From NCBI RefSeq assembly GCF_009604385.1, contig NZ_WEGJ01000029.1, positions 1 to 64,000 on the forward strand: DNA of 64,000 nucleotides, read 5' to 3'. This DNA is from Streptomyces smaragdinus (GTDB taxonomy: Bacteria > Actinomycetota > Actinomycetes > Streptomycetales > Streptomycetaceae). Shown here in pieces: positions 42,913 to 52,770 of the stretch (the first letter of the stretch is position 1; every line of letters starts with the position of its first letter). The translations under genes and the position numbers were made by a program. The notes below the pieces were generated by a model that had not been told where the DNA came from, did no database searches, and saw nothing but the letters and a program-made list of their open reading frames with translations.

Positions 42913-44196
42913 TCAGCCGACAGCCGGGGCCACCGCCGTGTGCAAGGTCCGGACCCCCGGAGTGAGAGGGTGCCGCTGGGCCAGTTCCTCCACGATCGCG
43001 CGGATCGCCGGCCGGTCGCGTACCTCGCCGGGGCTGCTGCGGTACGCGCCCATGAGCGCCGCGGCGGTCTGCTCGGGGCGCCGCCACGTCCACCACGCCC
43101 GCGCCATATCCGTACCCAGCCGGGCGCGGCGCTCGGCCGTCGGGAACTGCTCCGGGCGCAGATCCTTCCCCGCGTCCAGCGCGGCACCGGCATCCCCCAG
43201 CGCCCAGTGCACGCCTACGGCGTAAAGGTCGACGGCGGCGGGAGAGACGTTGAACAGCCGGCCTGCCGGCGCCTGCTGCGGCAGCCGGCGCGCGGCACGG
43301 CGTGCGTCCTGCATCATTGCCAGCGCGTCACCGCGGTGCCCGCCGCGGGCTGCGGTGTACGCCAGGGTGCACAGCATCTGCGCGTACGCGGAGGCCGCCG
43401 CCTCGGTGCGCAGCCCGGTGGCCTGCACCGCGTCGGCCGCGCCCGTCATCAGGCGCTGGGCGGCGGCGTGCTGGTCCTGGTGACGCAGGACGATCGCCAT
43501 CTCCCGCGACGCCGCCGCGGCGGCGAGCGGCGACCCGGACACCTCTGCCCAGGTACGCGCCCGGTCCGCGGTGATCCGGGCCCGGCCGATGTCGCCCAGC
43601 TTGATGAGCAGCGCGGTGGTGAGGCTGTAGACCGCCGACAGCCGCGCCTGATCGAGTGGCCGGCGGGACGCCGCGCCCGCATGCGCGTCGGCGAGAAGCT
43701 GCGGCAGCGCCGCGAGGAGCTGCTGGTGGCTGCCCGCGTCGAACAGTTCCCGCGACGAGGCCAGACGCCGGTCCAGCGAGGGCGCGCCGGCGGCGGGGAC
43801 CGTGGGAGCGGCAAGGGCCTCGTCCAGGCTCAGGAGTAACGCCCCCGGCCCGGCGGCCGCAGTAGCGGTCAGCAGCGTACGGCGGCGCATAGAGTCCTCC
43901 TCGGCGTTGGCCGTCACTTTAGTGGCCGCCGGGCCAGGAAGAGGCGCAAGGGACGCCATCAACACGAGCCGGGGAACGCCGACCGCCGCCGCGGCACGAT
44001 GGACCAGGTCGAGATCTGCGATCCGGGCCCGGCGCTCCAGCCGGGACACCGTCGCCGCCGAGCAGCCGATCCGCCGCCCCAGGTCGACCAGCGTCCAGCC
44101 GCGATGCTCCCGCCCCAGGCGGATCAACGCCCCGATCGCGCGCCGGCCGGATAACTCACGAGCCCTCGCGGAATCCCACAGCGGGTCATCGGGCAC
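42913..44196 (-). CDS. XRE-family regulator with long helical C-terminus
   Basis: 427 residues from the GTG at 44196 (VPDDPLWDSARARELSG). HTH at residues 20-70 (LGREHRGWTLVDLGRRIGCS then AATVSRLERR). Near residue 105 an RRRTLLTATAAAGPGALLLS segment looks like a twin-arginine/hydrophobic stretch, a known oddity of this regulator family. TPR-like repeats follow. It is divergent from the gene at 44386, with a palindromic site between. Probably controls the 44386-45655 pair. Confidence 0.86.
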   Translation of the reverse strand: MPDDPLWDSARARELSGRRAIGALIRLGREHRGWTLVDLGRRIGCSAATVSRLERRARIADLDLVHRAAAAVGVPRLVLMASLAPLPGPAATKVTANAEEDSMRRRTLLTATAAAGPGALLLSLDEALAAPTVPAAGAPSLDRRLASSRELFDAGSHQQLLAALPQLLADAHAGAASRRPLDQARLSAVYSLTTALLIKLGDIGRARITADRARTWAEVSGSPLAAAAASREMAIVLRHQDQHAAAQRLMTGAADAVQATGLRTEAAASAYAQMLCTLAYTAARGGHRGDALAMMQDARRAARRLPQQAPAGRLFNVSPAAVDLYAVGVHWALGDAGAALDAGKDLRPEQFPTAERRARLGTDMARAWWTWRRPEQTAAALMGAYRSSPGEVRDRPAIRAIVEELAQRHPLTPGVRTLHTAVAPAVG

Positions 44197-44275
44197 CGGA
44201 TCCTCCCAGGCCGTACGACTGGCGCCTCCACCGTACGGGCCCCGAAGACGGCACGTCGAGACTTCTTGCACGACG

Positions 44276-44301
44276 TGCAAACCGCTTGCACACCCTGAGG
44301 G
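44276..44301. promoter_or_regulatory. TTGCAC operator between divergent genes
   Basis: TTGCACGACGTGCAA (44276-44290) is a TTGCAC-N3-GTGCAA palindrome, and a third half-site TTGCAC follows at 44296. It lies between the XRE gene (start 44196) and the gene at 44386, so it is a candidate binding site for that regulator. Confidence 0.6.
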
Positions 44302-44385
44302 ATGACCACCGCGCGCCCCCGTGACCTGCTGCTCTGGCAACACCGCCCCACCCGTTCCCGTGGGGCCCGTCCACCGGAGGTCACG

Positions 44386-44847
44386 ATGACCACTGCCCTC
44401 TCCCCCACCACGCCCGGCACGCCGACCGGCCCGGTCCGATCCGTACGCGACATCGTCCCGGCCGACCTGTGGGACAAGCAGGTCGGTCTCCTGATGCGGG
44501 ACTACCCGTACGACTCGGTCATGGCCGCCCGCGTCCTCGGCCAGGGCTACGCCTACCTGCTCACCGCGATGGCCAAGCGCGGCCGGCATCTGGGCCTGGC
44601 GCCGAGCAAGCTCGTCGACATCGGTGTCCACACGATCATCCTGGACACCGTGGCGTTCGCCGAACTGTGCGAGAAGCACAACGACGGGCACTTCCTGCAC
44701 CACGTCCCGGACATCGCGTTCAAGCACGACGGCTCGGTGATGAAGACCGCGCACCTCATCGCGACGGAGGGCTACGACGTCGACCTGCCCCTGTGGGCGG
44801 ACGCCGCCGACTGCGGCCCCTGCCACCCGGGCAACGACTCGCACTGA
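44386..44847 (+). CDS. Hypothetical protein, regulator-linked Streptomyces family
   Basis: 153 residues from the ATG at 44386 with GGAGG upstream. Includes SKLVDIGVHTIILDTVAFAE, HFLHHVPDIAFKHD and a C-terminal CGPCHPG, with His residues and a CxxC that could bind metal. This protein type recurs in Streptomyces next to an XRE regulator and a methyltransferase. Function unknown; it may be an enzyme or a peptide-modification partner. Confidence 0.68.
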   Translation: MTTALSPTTPGTPTGPVRSVRDIVPADLWDKQVGLLMRDYPYDSVMAARVLGQGYAYLLTAMAKRGRHLGLAPSKLVDIGVHTIILDTVAFAELCEKHNDGHFLHHVPDIAFKHDGSVMKTAHLIATEGYDVDLPLWADAADCGPCHPGNDSH

Positions 44848-44953
44848 TCCCGCCCCCGCAGCCCCCGGACAACGTGTCCGGGGGCCGCGTCACGTCCGGG
44901 TGGGATTCTCCGGAACACCCCCGGACGCCCCGATCAGCCGCCAGGATGCCCGG

Positions 44954-45655
44954 GTGACAACCGCCACCCCAGACCTCTGGCACCACTACGGCCGCACCCG
45001 CGCCGCCAACGACCCGGACGTGCCCACCAAGTTCTCCTGGACATGGGACCAGCACACCGGCCCCGGAGCCGAAATCCTCGGCGACCTCACCGGCGCGGTC
45101 GTGGCGGACCTGGGCGCCGGAGCGGCCCGTCACGCCGCCCACCTCGCCGTCCACCACCAGCCCACCCACGTCGACGCCATCGACGCCTCCCCCGCCCAGC
45201 ACGCGATGGCCTCCGGCCTGTACGCCGAGCTGACGCCCCGTCTGCACCTGGTGCACGCCGACGTCGTCGACCACCTCAGGGCCCACCCGGACACCTATGA
45301 CGTGGCGTACGCCGTGTTCGGCGCCCCCGACTTCACCGACCCCCGCGTCCTGCTGCCGGTGGCAGCACGCGCCCTGCGCTCCGGCGGCCGGCTCGTGTTC
45401 TCCACCCTGGCCCACTACCGCAGCGGCAAGCCCGCGGAGACGGACGTGATCCCGGCGGACGTACCGGCGAAGCTGCCCGACGGCAGCGCGGCCACCCTCA
45501 GCCGGTGGGTGCTGCAGGCTCATGTCTGGGCGAAGCTCCTCAAGGCTGTGGGCCTGGTTGATGTCACCGTTGAGGAGTTGCCCGCCGTCGACGGAGGACC
45601 GGGCACCCTCCTCGTCACCGCGTCCCGTCACCGAATCGCGCAGTGGAGCGCCTGA
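44954..45655 (+). CDS. SAM-dependent methyltransferase
   Basis: 233 residues from a GTG at 44954. Class I methyltransferase: motif I VVADLGAGAARHAAHLAV (DxGxG-type), motif II VDAIDASPAQ, motif IV VAYAVFGAPDF, then ALRSGGRLVFSTLAHY. Substrate unknown. In the operon with the gene at 44386. Its stop codon lies next to the degenerate end of CRISPR array 1, so the array abuts it directly. Confidence 0.85.
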   Translation: MTTATPDLWHHYGRTRAANDPDVPTKFSWTWDQHTGPGAEILGDLTGAVVADLGAGAARHAAHLAVHHQPTHVDAIDASPAQHAMASGLYAELTPRLHLVHADVVDHLRAHPDTYDVAYAVFGAPDFTDPRVLLPVAARALRSGGRLVFSTLAHYRSGKPAETDVIPADVPAKLPDGSAATLSRWVLQAHVWAKLLKAVGLVDVTVEELPAVDGGPGTLLVTASRHRIAQWSA

Positions 45656-47817
45656 CAGGGGCCAGTTCGCGCGGAGAGCAGGACGTCGAGACCGCTGGCG
45701 GGGCCGCCCGGATCGGACACCTCCGCTCGCGCGGAGAGCAGTCGGGTTCTCCCGCCATTCGGCGGAGGCGCCACGGGACACCTCCGCTCGCGCGGAGAGC
45801 AGCCGGAGGCGTCGACGCCGATGGACATGGCCCGCGGGACACCTCCGCTCGCGCGGAGAGCAGCGCTGGCAACCGGGCTACTCCGACTGTTCCAGCGGGA
45901 CACCTCCGCCTCGCGCGGAGAGCAGAAGAACCGCGCGGGGATCGTGCTGATCGAGAACGGGACACCTCCGCTCGCGCGGAGAGCAGGGCTACCCGTCCAA
46001 CGAGGTGGTCGCGTCCGCCGGGACACCTCCGCTCGCGCGGAGAGCAGGCCCACTGGATTCCCGCGCCGCTGGTGCAGGGCGGGACACCTCCGCTCGCGCG
46101 GAGAGCAGTGGGATGCTGCCTTTCTGCGGCGCCGCGCCTGCGGGACACCTCCGCTCGCGCGGAGAGCAGTGCCCCCCGATGTCGCCGATGGAGTCGGCGA
46201 TCGGGACACCTCCGCTCGCGCGGAGAGCAGGCTCGGCGACCGCGGCTCTGATCTCCCGGAAGCGGGACACCTCCGCTCGCGCGGAGAGCAGCCGTTGGGG
46301 CAGCCATCCTCGCCGGTGCGTGGCGGGACACCTCCGCTCGCGCGGAGAGCAGGCAGCGTCGGCCGGGCTCATCGTGTGCTGAGGCGGGGCACCTCCGCTC
46401 GCGCGGAGAGCAGGATCCCCGCAGCGCAGCGCAGCAACTCGGCCGCGGGACACCTCCGCTCGCGCGGAGAGCAGCACTGTGCCCAGTGAGGGCCGCCCGT
46501 TCTGGTCGGGACACCTCCGCTCGCGCGGAGAGCAGACCCGGCGCAGGTCGTCCACGCGCGGGAGTTCCGGGACACCTCCGCTCGCGCGGAGAGCAGCGGG
46601 CCGCGCCCTGAGCGGCCGGAGAGAGGGTCGGGACACCTCCGCTCGCGCGGAGAGCAGAGCGGGGCTGTGGCGACCTCGCGGCCGTGCTCCGGGACACCTC
46701 CGCTCGCGCGGAGAGCAGTCGCCGAACCGGTTCACGTTGCGCTGCTGAGCCGGGACACCTCCGCTCGCGCGGAGAGCAGGTCGGTCGGCCGACGCCGTCC
46801 GGCCTCCGGTAGCGGGACACCTCCGCTCGCGCGGAGAGCAGACGCAGTCTGACTGCGCCTGGCTGGCGGACGACGGGACACCTCCGCTCGCGCGGAGAGC
46901 AGCATTCACGGCACGCCATCGCTCAGTCCTCCCGCGGGACACCTCCGCTCGCGCGGAGAGCAGAGAGCGAAGCGAGAGTCGATCACGAGGATCCCCGGGA
47001 CACCTCCGCTCGCGCGGAGAGCAGGACGAGCAGCCCACGTAGTGGGCGCTGCCGGGCGGGACACCTCCGCTCGCGCGGAGAGCAGCTGATGATGGGGTCG
47101 ATAGACAGCGCCATTTCCGGGACACCTCCGCTCGCGCGGAGAGCAGGGGTGACGAAGTACACGCGGCGCCCCTGGAAGCGGGACACCTCCGCTCGCGCGG
47201 AGAGCAGGGGGCCTTGACGGTCGGGTTGCCCTGCGCGTCCGGGACACCTCCGCTCGCGCGGAGAGCAGGATTTGGCCTACGAGGGAATGGCAGAAGAATC
47301 CGGGACACCTCCGCTCGCGCGGAGAGCAGACGACCAGCCGCCGAGCTGGCGCCCGAGGTCGTGGGACACCTCCGCTCGCGCGGAGAGCAGTCCGTGTTGA
47401 TAAACGGGCTGCTCACTGAGATCGGGACACCTCCGCTCGCGCGGAGAGCAGGCCCGCAAAACCCACTGCGCGGCCGGACACCCCGGGACACCTCCGCTCG
47501 CGCGGAGAGCAGATTTCATTCATACGCCAGGGCGCTACATGGACCGGGACACCTCCGCTCGCGCGGAGAGCAGTCAACCTCACCGGCACTGCGGAGGACG
47601 TGGAGCGGGACACCTCCGCTCGCGCGGAGAGCAGGCGCCTCCACGGCGGAATGCGGGTGCGGCGGTCGGGACACCTCCGCTCGCGCGGAGAGCAGAAGAT
47701 GTCCACGACCCGCGTGCTGCAGAAGGCCGGGACACCTCCGCTCGCGCGGAGAGCAGGAGCTGGATGCCGCCCGCGAGTACGAGGAGGCCGGGACACCTCC
47801 GCTCGCGCGGAGAGCAG
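45653..47817 (-). CRISPR. CRISPR array 1, type I-E repeats, 35 spacers
   Basis: 35 near-identical 28-bp repeats plus one degenerate repeat at the left end (45653-45680), separating 35 spacers of about 33 bp (61-bp period). On the minus strand the repeat begins CTGCTCTCC and has the stem CTCCGCGCGAGCGGAG followed by GTGTCCC. The decayed repeat at the left and the leader motif at the right show transcription leftward, with newest spacers near 47,785. Variants: an extra C in one repeat near 45906 and a GGGG start near 46385. Spacers do not resemble each other; matches were not searched. Confidence 0.98.
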
Positions 47818-47862
47818 GCTTCGTGACCTGCAGCGTTAGGAGGGCTTGGCAATGTCTTTACC
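47818..47862 (-). promoter_or_regulatory. Leader of CRISPR array 1
   Basis: Reading leftward the sequence is GGTAAAG, 12 bases, CCTCCTAACGCTGCAGGT, CACGAAGC and then the first repeat. The same blocks stand directly upstream of array 2, so this is a shared leader used for spacer integration. Confidence 0.75.
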
Positions 47863-47990
47863 TTGCTGCAGGACGGATATCCGTGCCTGCCCCTCAGTCC
47901 TGCCGATCGCTGGATCCCTCCGCGCGCTGTGGGTCACTGAACCCAGAGCCTAGCCCGTGGCTTACCGCCCGGCAGCAACAAAGCCGCTGG

Positions 47991-48019
47991 TTGACGCGAT
48001 TGTCAGTGGCGGTTGATAG
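47991..48019 (+). promoter_or_regulatory. Candidate cas3 promoter
   Basis: TTGACG (47991-47996), 17 bases, TGATAG (48014-48019): a good sigma-70-type spacing. A start of transcription 6-7 bases on would leave almost no leader before the ATG at 48031, which has no ribosome binding site. Confidence 0.5.
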
Positions 48020-48030
48020 AACCCCATGTT

Positions 48031-50949
48031 ATGACTAATGAGCCCATCGGAGCCATTGACCCGCGACTTTGGGGCAAGGAAGACGGGCTGTCGCGGCCCT
48101 ATCCCGTGATCTGCCATCTGCTGGATGTCGCTGCGATGTTCGGGCAGTTGTGGGACGTGGTGCTCGACGAGCCCGCTCAGGCGCGCATCGCGGGCGAGCT
48201 CGGGCTCGAGGCGGGAGACTGCCGGGCCGTGTTGTCGTTCTGGGCCGGGCTACATGATCTGGGGAAGATCTCTCCGCCGTTTCAAGCGATGGTGCCGGCT
48301 GCGTACAAGACCGTCGCCGCTGATCCGTCGTACGTGGCGGCTGCCGGCGCTGACAGGCTGCGGTTTCGACACGAGCTGGCTACGCATTGGTCGTTGATAT
48401 CGCTGCTGACGGAGATCGGATATCCCGTTGCCCGCGTGCAGGCCAAGAGCCTGGCGCATCAGGTCGCGCAGTTCCTCGGAGGCCACCACGGGTGCTTCGC
48501 GGACGTGGTTTCGAAGCGAGAGGCTGCGGCCGCGGGCCTGTATCAGCCGGGCTTGGGCACGGAGGGCTGGGAGGAGCAGCGGCGTCGCCATCTGCTCCAG
48601 TTGCGGCGGGTGGTGGGTGCCGAGGCGGTGCCGACCGGGGAGTTGTCGGCGGTGACGGCGGTGCGGTTGTACGGGCTGGTGGTTTTGGCCGACTGGCTGG
48701 CGAGCGAGACCAGGTGGATCGAGCCGTTGCTGCCGGTCGCGGGGTGGATCGGGGACGAGCAACAGCTTGATGACCATTTCCGGAGGGCGGTCAGGGAGGC
48801 CCCACAGCGGGTCAGAGCAGCCCGTCTCGGGCGTGCGCGATTTCCCGAGATCTCGGCGTTCGAACAGCTTTTCCCCTTCAGTCCCAATGCGTTGCAGCAC
48901 GACGTGGCCGAGGTGCTGCCTTCCGTAGCGGCGGACGAGGGTTCGGGCCTGATGGTCGTGACCGCGCCGACGGGGGACGGTAAGACCGAGGCGGCGTTAT
49001 TCGCCGCGGCGGTTCTGGGCCGCGCGGCGGGGGCGCGGGGGTTGTATTTCGCGTTGCCGACGATGGCCACCGCAGACGCGATGTTTCCCCGGGTCGGGGA
49101 ATTCGCCGGGCGGGCGCTGACGGGAGAGCGGGCGCTGATGCTGCTGCACGGTGCCGCGTGGCTGAGCACCGTCATGGACGGAGGCCGGCCGACGGAGAAA
49201 CCCGAGCGCTGGAACACCACGGACCAGCCTGCGGTCCAGGACCACGACGCGGAGCCGGCCACCGCATTCAGCGCAGAGGCGCCGACCGCAGTGGAAGCGG
49301 ACGCGTGGCTGCGCCAAGGGCGGCGCGGGTTCGCCGCTCCTCTGGGCGCGGGCACCATCGATCAGGTACTGGCCGGCGTACTGCCCCTGCGCTACAACGC
49401 GCTGCGACTGTTCGGCCTGACCGACAAGGTACTGATCGTCGACGAGGCTCATGCCTACGGGCCGTGGATGCAGACCCTCCTGGTTCGGCTCCTGGAGTGG
49501 CTGGGTGCCTTCCGCGCCCCGGTGGTGCTGCTCTCGGCGACTTTGACCGGCCGTACGGTGACGACGCTGGTCGACGCCTACCGGCGCGGCGCCGGTTTCC
49601 TCGAGCCGTGCGATGTACGTCCGGCTTATCCGGGGTGGCTGTTCGTCGGCGCCCGGACGGGCACCGTCAAGCAGGTCCGGGCGGTGGGCACGGAGCGGTC
49701 ACGGACACTGGACCTGTCCGTACGACGAGTGGCCTGGGACGTTGACGACACCACCGCCGACCCCCGAGACGGCGGGCGCCGCAGCGCGCTGCGCGAGGTA
49801 CTGACGCCAGTCGCCACGCAGGGCGGTACCGCACTGGTGTGCTGTACGACGGTGGCGCAGGCTCAGCAGACGTTCCGAGACCTGCGGAAGGCCTTCCCCG
49901 AACTGACCGGTCGGCCGGGCGGTATCCGTCTGCTGCATTCACGTTTCCCCGGCCTGCTGCGGCAGGAGATCACCGCCGACTGTGAGGCCGCCTACGGCAA
50001 GCCGGCCAAGGGCGAGACACCGCAGTCCCGGCCGGCGTCGATCCTGGTCGCCACGCAGATCGTCGAGCAGTCCCTCGACTTCGACTTCGACCTGGTGGTC
50101 AGCGACCTGGCGCCGCTCGCGCTGCTCCTGCAGCGAGCCGGCCGTGGCCGGCGCCACGCCCGCGGACCGCAGGGCCGGCCCGCGTGGGCGGCACAGGAGG
50201 ACCGCCCGCCACTGGTGGTGATGGAGCCCGTCGACCAGGACGGGAACACCGCCCCACCCCGTGCCTGGGGTGACGTCTACGACCACGGACTGCTGCTTCG
50301 AACCGCGCAACTGCTGCGGCAGCAGACCGAGTCGGGGATCGAGATCCCCGGAGACGTACAGGATCTGGTGGATGCCGTGTACGCCGATGCCTTCACCGAG
50401 CACCTGAAGCAGGCCGGCGAGGCGGAGGTCCAGGCGATGGCGAGCCGTCTGGACCTCCTGGACCAGCGCCGTGAGGGCGCCCGTCTCGCGGAGGAAACCC
50501 TCGCCGCCATGACCGGTATCAGCCCGCCCCACCGAGTCCGCGGCGACCTGTCCCACCTCAGCAGGGGTACAGCAGAGGCCACCGAGGACTTCCTGACCAC
50601 GCGCCTGGGAGCCGACACCGGCCGGGTGCTCCTGCTGTTCACGCAGGACGACGGGACGCAGACGCTCGACGAGGAGGGTGCGATCCCGCTACCAGGTCGC
50701 GGTGCTCCGACGCGTGCGACGGTGCGGCGGATCGTCTCCCGCAGCGTGCCGGTGCCCGGACGGTGGCTGCCCTCGATCGGCGAGCGTCCGGAACTGCCGC
50801 CTGCCTGGCGGAAGCAGTCGCAGCTGCGGGACGTGGTCCTGCTCCCCATGGAGCGCCAGGCCGGTGATCGGACCGATTCGATCTGGTTCGGTCAACTCGA
50901 CAGACGGACCGTTGAGTTCAGCAGGCTGACCGGCATTGAAAGAATCTGA
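48031..50949 (+). CDS. cas3: Cas3 nuclease-helicase, type I-E
   Basis: 972 residues from the ATG at 48031. HD nuclease: HLLDVAAMF and WAGLHDLGKISPPF near residue 74. SF2 helicase: Walker A VTAPTGDGKTEAALFAAA near residue 312, DEAH box VDEAHAYGPWMQ near residue 470, LLSATLTGRTV, ATQIVEQSLDFDFDLVVSD and QRAGRGRRHARG. HD precedes helicase as usual; the protein is full length. It cuts and degrades DNA after Cascade binds. Promoter-like sequence lies just upstream, and 218 bases separate it from cse1, so it may be transcribed apart from the Cascade genes. Confidence 0.97.
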   Translation: MTNEPIGAIDPRLWGKEDGLSRPYPVICHLLDVAAMFGQLWDVVLDEPAQARIAGELGLEAGDCRAVLSFWAGLHDLGKISPPFQAMVPAAYKTVAADPSYVAAAGADRLRFRHELATHWSLISLLTEIGYPVARVQAKSLAHQVAQFLGGHHGCFADVVSKREAAAAGLYQPGLGTEGWEEQRRRHLLQLRRVVGAEAVPTGELSAVTAVRLYGLVVLADWLASETRWIEPLLPVAGWIGDEQQLDDHFRRAVREAPQRVRAARLGRARFPEISAFEQLFPFSPNALQHDVAEVLPSVAADEGSGLMVVTAPTGDGKTEAALFAAAVLGRAAGARGLYFALPTMATADAMFPRVGEFAGRALTGERALMLLHGAAWLSTVMDGGRPTEKPERWNTTDQPAVQDHDAEPATAFSAEAPTAVEADAWLRQGRRGFAAPLGAGTIDQVLAGVLPLRYNALRLFGLTDKVLIVDEAHAYGPWMQTLLVRLLEWLGAFRAPVVLLSATLTGRTVTTLVDAYRRGAGFLEPCDVRPAYPGWLFVGARTGTVKQVRAVGTERSRTLDLSVRRVAWDVDDTTADPRDGGRRSALREVLTPVATQGGTALVCCTTVAQAQQTFRDLRKAFPELTGRPGGIRLLHSRFPGLLRQEITADCEAAYGKPAKGETPQSRPASILVATQIVEQSLDFDFDLVVSDLAPLALLLQRAGRGRRHARGPQGRPAWAAQEDRPPLVVMEPVDQDGNTAPPRAWGDVYDHGLLLRTAQLLRQQTESGIEIPGDVQDLVDAVYADAFTEHLKQAGEAEVQAMASRLDLLDQRREGARLAEETLAAMTGISPPHRVRGDLSHLSRGTAEATEDFLTTRLGADTGRVLLLFTQDDGTQTLDEEGAIPLPGRGAPTRATVRRIVSRSVPVPGRWLPSIGERPELPPAWRKQSQLRDVVLLPMERQAGDRTDSIWFGQLDRRTVEFSRLTGIERI

Positions 50950-51049
50950 TCGATTTGCCCGGAAGGGTCGCATCCGCAGTTGCTCAGTAACCAACCTTCC
51001 CTCAGATGCCGCGTCTCCCACCCCAGCAAGGCAACCCAAGGTGGGAACG

Positions 51050-51146
51050 CAGCACCTTCCCGCTCGTGCGGGAACACGGGTACGGGCCCAAGGCTCGTGT
51101 TCAGTACCCAACGGGAACACCTCCGCCTGCGCGGAGCCCACACCAT
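51050..51146 (-). repeat. Degenerate CRISPR repeat-spacer-repeat unit in the cas operon
   Basis: Two repeat-like hairpins lie between cas3 and cse1, in the same orientation as array 1. One is CTCCGCCTGCGCGGAG (51121-51136) with GGGAACACC beside it. The other is TTCCCGCTCGTGCGGGAA (51057-51074) preceded by CACC. Their centres are about 63 bp apart (normal array period 61), enclosing a 30-35-base spacer-like piece that itself has GGGTAC/GTACCC ends. Both have drifted from the array consensus. Confidence 0.6.
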
Positions 51147-51167
51147 GTTAGGAGCGTGAGCTGAGCG

Positions 51168-52730
51168 GTGCACCCATACCCTCTCGCAACTGAACCTTGG
51201 TTAGCGCCGCTGTGGACCCAGGCGGCCCGATCCCAGCACGGCCGACTCCCCGACCGGATAGGCCTGCGCACGCTCCTGGAGCGCAGCCACGAGATCAGCG
51301 CCCTCGCCATCACCCAGCCCCCCGCCTACGCGGCCGTGCTCCGCGTGCTCTACGCCCTCACCGCCCGGGTCACCGTGCTGGACGTCGACGACGACGGCAG
51401 CGGCGCGGACTGGTCGGAGCGCCGCCTGGACATCCTCGAAGCCGGCCGCCTTCCCGCCGACGGAATCGAGGCATACTTCCGCACCTGGGAGCACCGCCTC
51501 GACCTCTTCGACCCGGCCCGTCCCTGGATGCAGGACCCCCGCCTGGCCGACCAGTGCGACCCCGACCGCACGGCGGGCGTGAACAAGCTGATCCCGACCC
51601 GGGCCTCGGGCAACAACCACGCCTGGTTCTCCCACGTCCAGGACACCGACCCCGACCCCGTACCCGCCGACGAAGCCGTGCTCGGTCTGCTGACCTGGCA
51701 CTACTACGGCCCCTCAGGCCGAGGCTCTGCCCGCGAGGTGAACGGCGAACGCACCGCGAGCATGACCGCCGGCCCGCTCCGAGGCGCCCTGTCCTACCAC
51801 CCCGAGGGCACAACCCTGTTCGAGACCCTCCTCGCCGGACTCCTGCGCCCCGATCCAGACGTACGCCGCGAGCATGATCTGTGCCCGTGGGAGCGGGAGG
51901 ATCTCCCGGACCCGGCCGGCCCGCCACCCGAGCCCCAGGGTCCCTGCTCCCGGCTCACCGCGGTCTCCCAGCACGCCCTCCTCCTCGTGCCCGATCCGCA
52001 GAACACGGGCATGGCCACGGACGCGTTCATCACCTGGGCCCACCGAGGCGGCCGGCTGCCCCGCACCGACCCGTACCTGATCTGGCAGATCAGCCAGCAG
52101 GGCAACGCCTACCCCCGCCCCGCCGACTCCGGCCGCGCGCTGTGGCGCGACATCGACGCCCTCCTGCTGAACCAGCCCGGCGGCACCGCCCAGGCCCAGC
52201 GCCCCGAGGTCTTCTCCACCGCACTGGAGATCACCGACGCCACGGAAGAACCACTGGCTGTACGAGCCCTGGGGTTCGAGCAGGACGGTCAGGCGAAGGA
52301 CAGGCAATTCGTCGCAGGGCTGACCCCTCCCGTGCTGCACCACGCGGAGGAGAAGGACCCCAGGACCAGGCAGACCGCAGGCCTGCTGCGGAGCCTCGGC
52401 GAGCTGTACGGGCGACGGGTCGAGTACTCCGTCCGCCGGGCCTGCACGCTCTACATGCGCGAGGCCAAGCCGAAAGAGGCCGAGACCTGGGTCGAGCAGG
52501 CGGCAGCGCTCTACTGGCCCCAGGCAGAGGAGCGGTTCTGGGCCCGGTTCGGCCGGCTGCCCTCCGGCACGGTCCTCGACCGGGCGGAGACGAGGTCGGA
52601 ATTCCTCCGGATCGCAGAATCCGTCTACGCAACCGTCACGCAGCCGGTGTGCCACACCCAGCGCGGCGCCCGTGCCGTGGCCGACGCCCGCATCGAGCTC
52701 TACGGCGGCCGCCCCGGCCCCCGGCGCTGA
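51168..52730 (+). CDS. cse1: Cascade large subunit Cse1 (Cas8e)
   Basis: 520 residues from a GTG at 51168; AGGAG lies about 14 bases upstream, so the start is slightly uncertain. Opens WLAPLWTQAARSQHGRLPDR and carries RIGLRTLLERSHEIS-like and LRVLYALTARVTVLDVDDDG segments, TRASGNNHAWFSHVQDTD and LALLTWHYYG-type motifs characteristic of Cse1/CasA. It recognises the PAM and recruits Cas3. Usual family length about 500. Confidence 0.93.
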   Translation: MHPYPLATEPWLAPLWTQAARSQHGRLPDRIGLRTLLERSHEISALAITQPPAYAAVLRVLYALTARVTVLDVDDDGSGADWSERRLDILEAGRLPADGIEAYFRTWEHRLDLFDPARPWMQDPRLADQCDPDRTAGVNKLIPTRASGNNHAWFSHVQDTDPDPVPADEAVLGLLTWHYYGPSGRGSAREVNGERTASMTAGPLRGALSYHPEGTTLFETLLAGLLRPDPDVRREHDLCPWEREDLPDPAGPPPEPQGPCSRLTAVSQHALLLVPDPQNTGMATDAFITWAHRGGRLPRTDPYLIWQISQQGNAYPRPADSGRALWRDIDALLLNQPGGTAQAQRPEVFSTALEITDATEEPLAVRALGFEQDGQAKDRQFVAGLTPPVLHHAEEKDPRTRQTAGLLRSLGELYGRRVEYSVRRACTLYMREAKPKEAETWVEQAAALYWPQAEERFWARFGRLPSGTVLDRAETRSEFLRIAESVYATVTQPVCHTQRGARAVADARIELYGGRPGPRR

Positions 52731-52770
52731 ACACAACATCCCATCGGTCGTCGCGAGGAGAAGAACGGCC

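Noticed and set aside
45643-47839. Several long frames on both strands across CRISPR array 1
   Set aside because: They consist of translated repeats with period 61 bp; the array explains them.
51168-51200. ACTGAAC in cse1 (51189-51195) matching the mini-array spacer piece
   Set aside because: A 7-base identity is expected by chance and is not at the seed end next to a PAM; not used as evidence of self-targeting.
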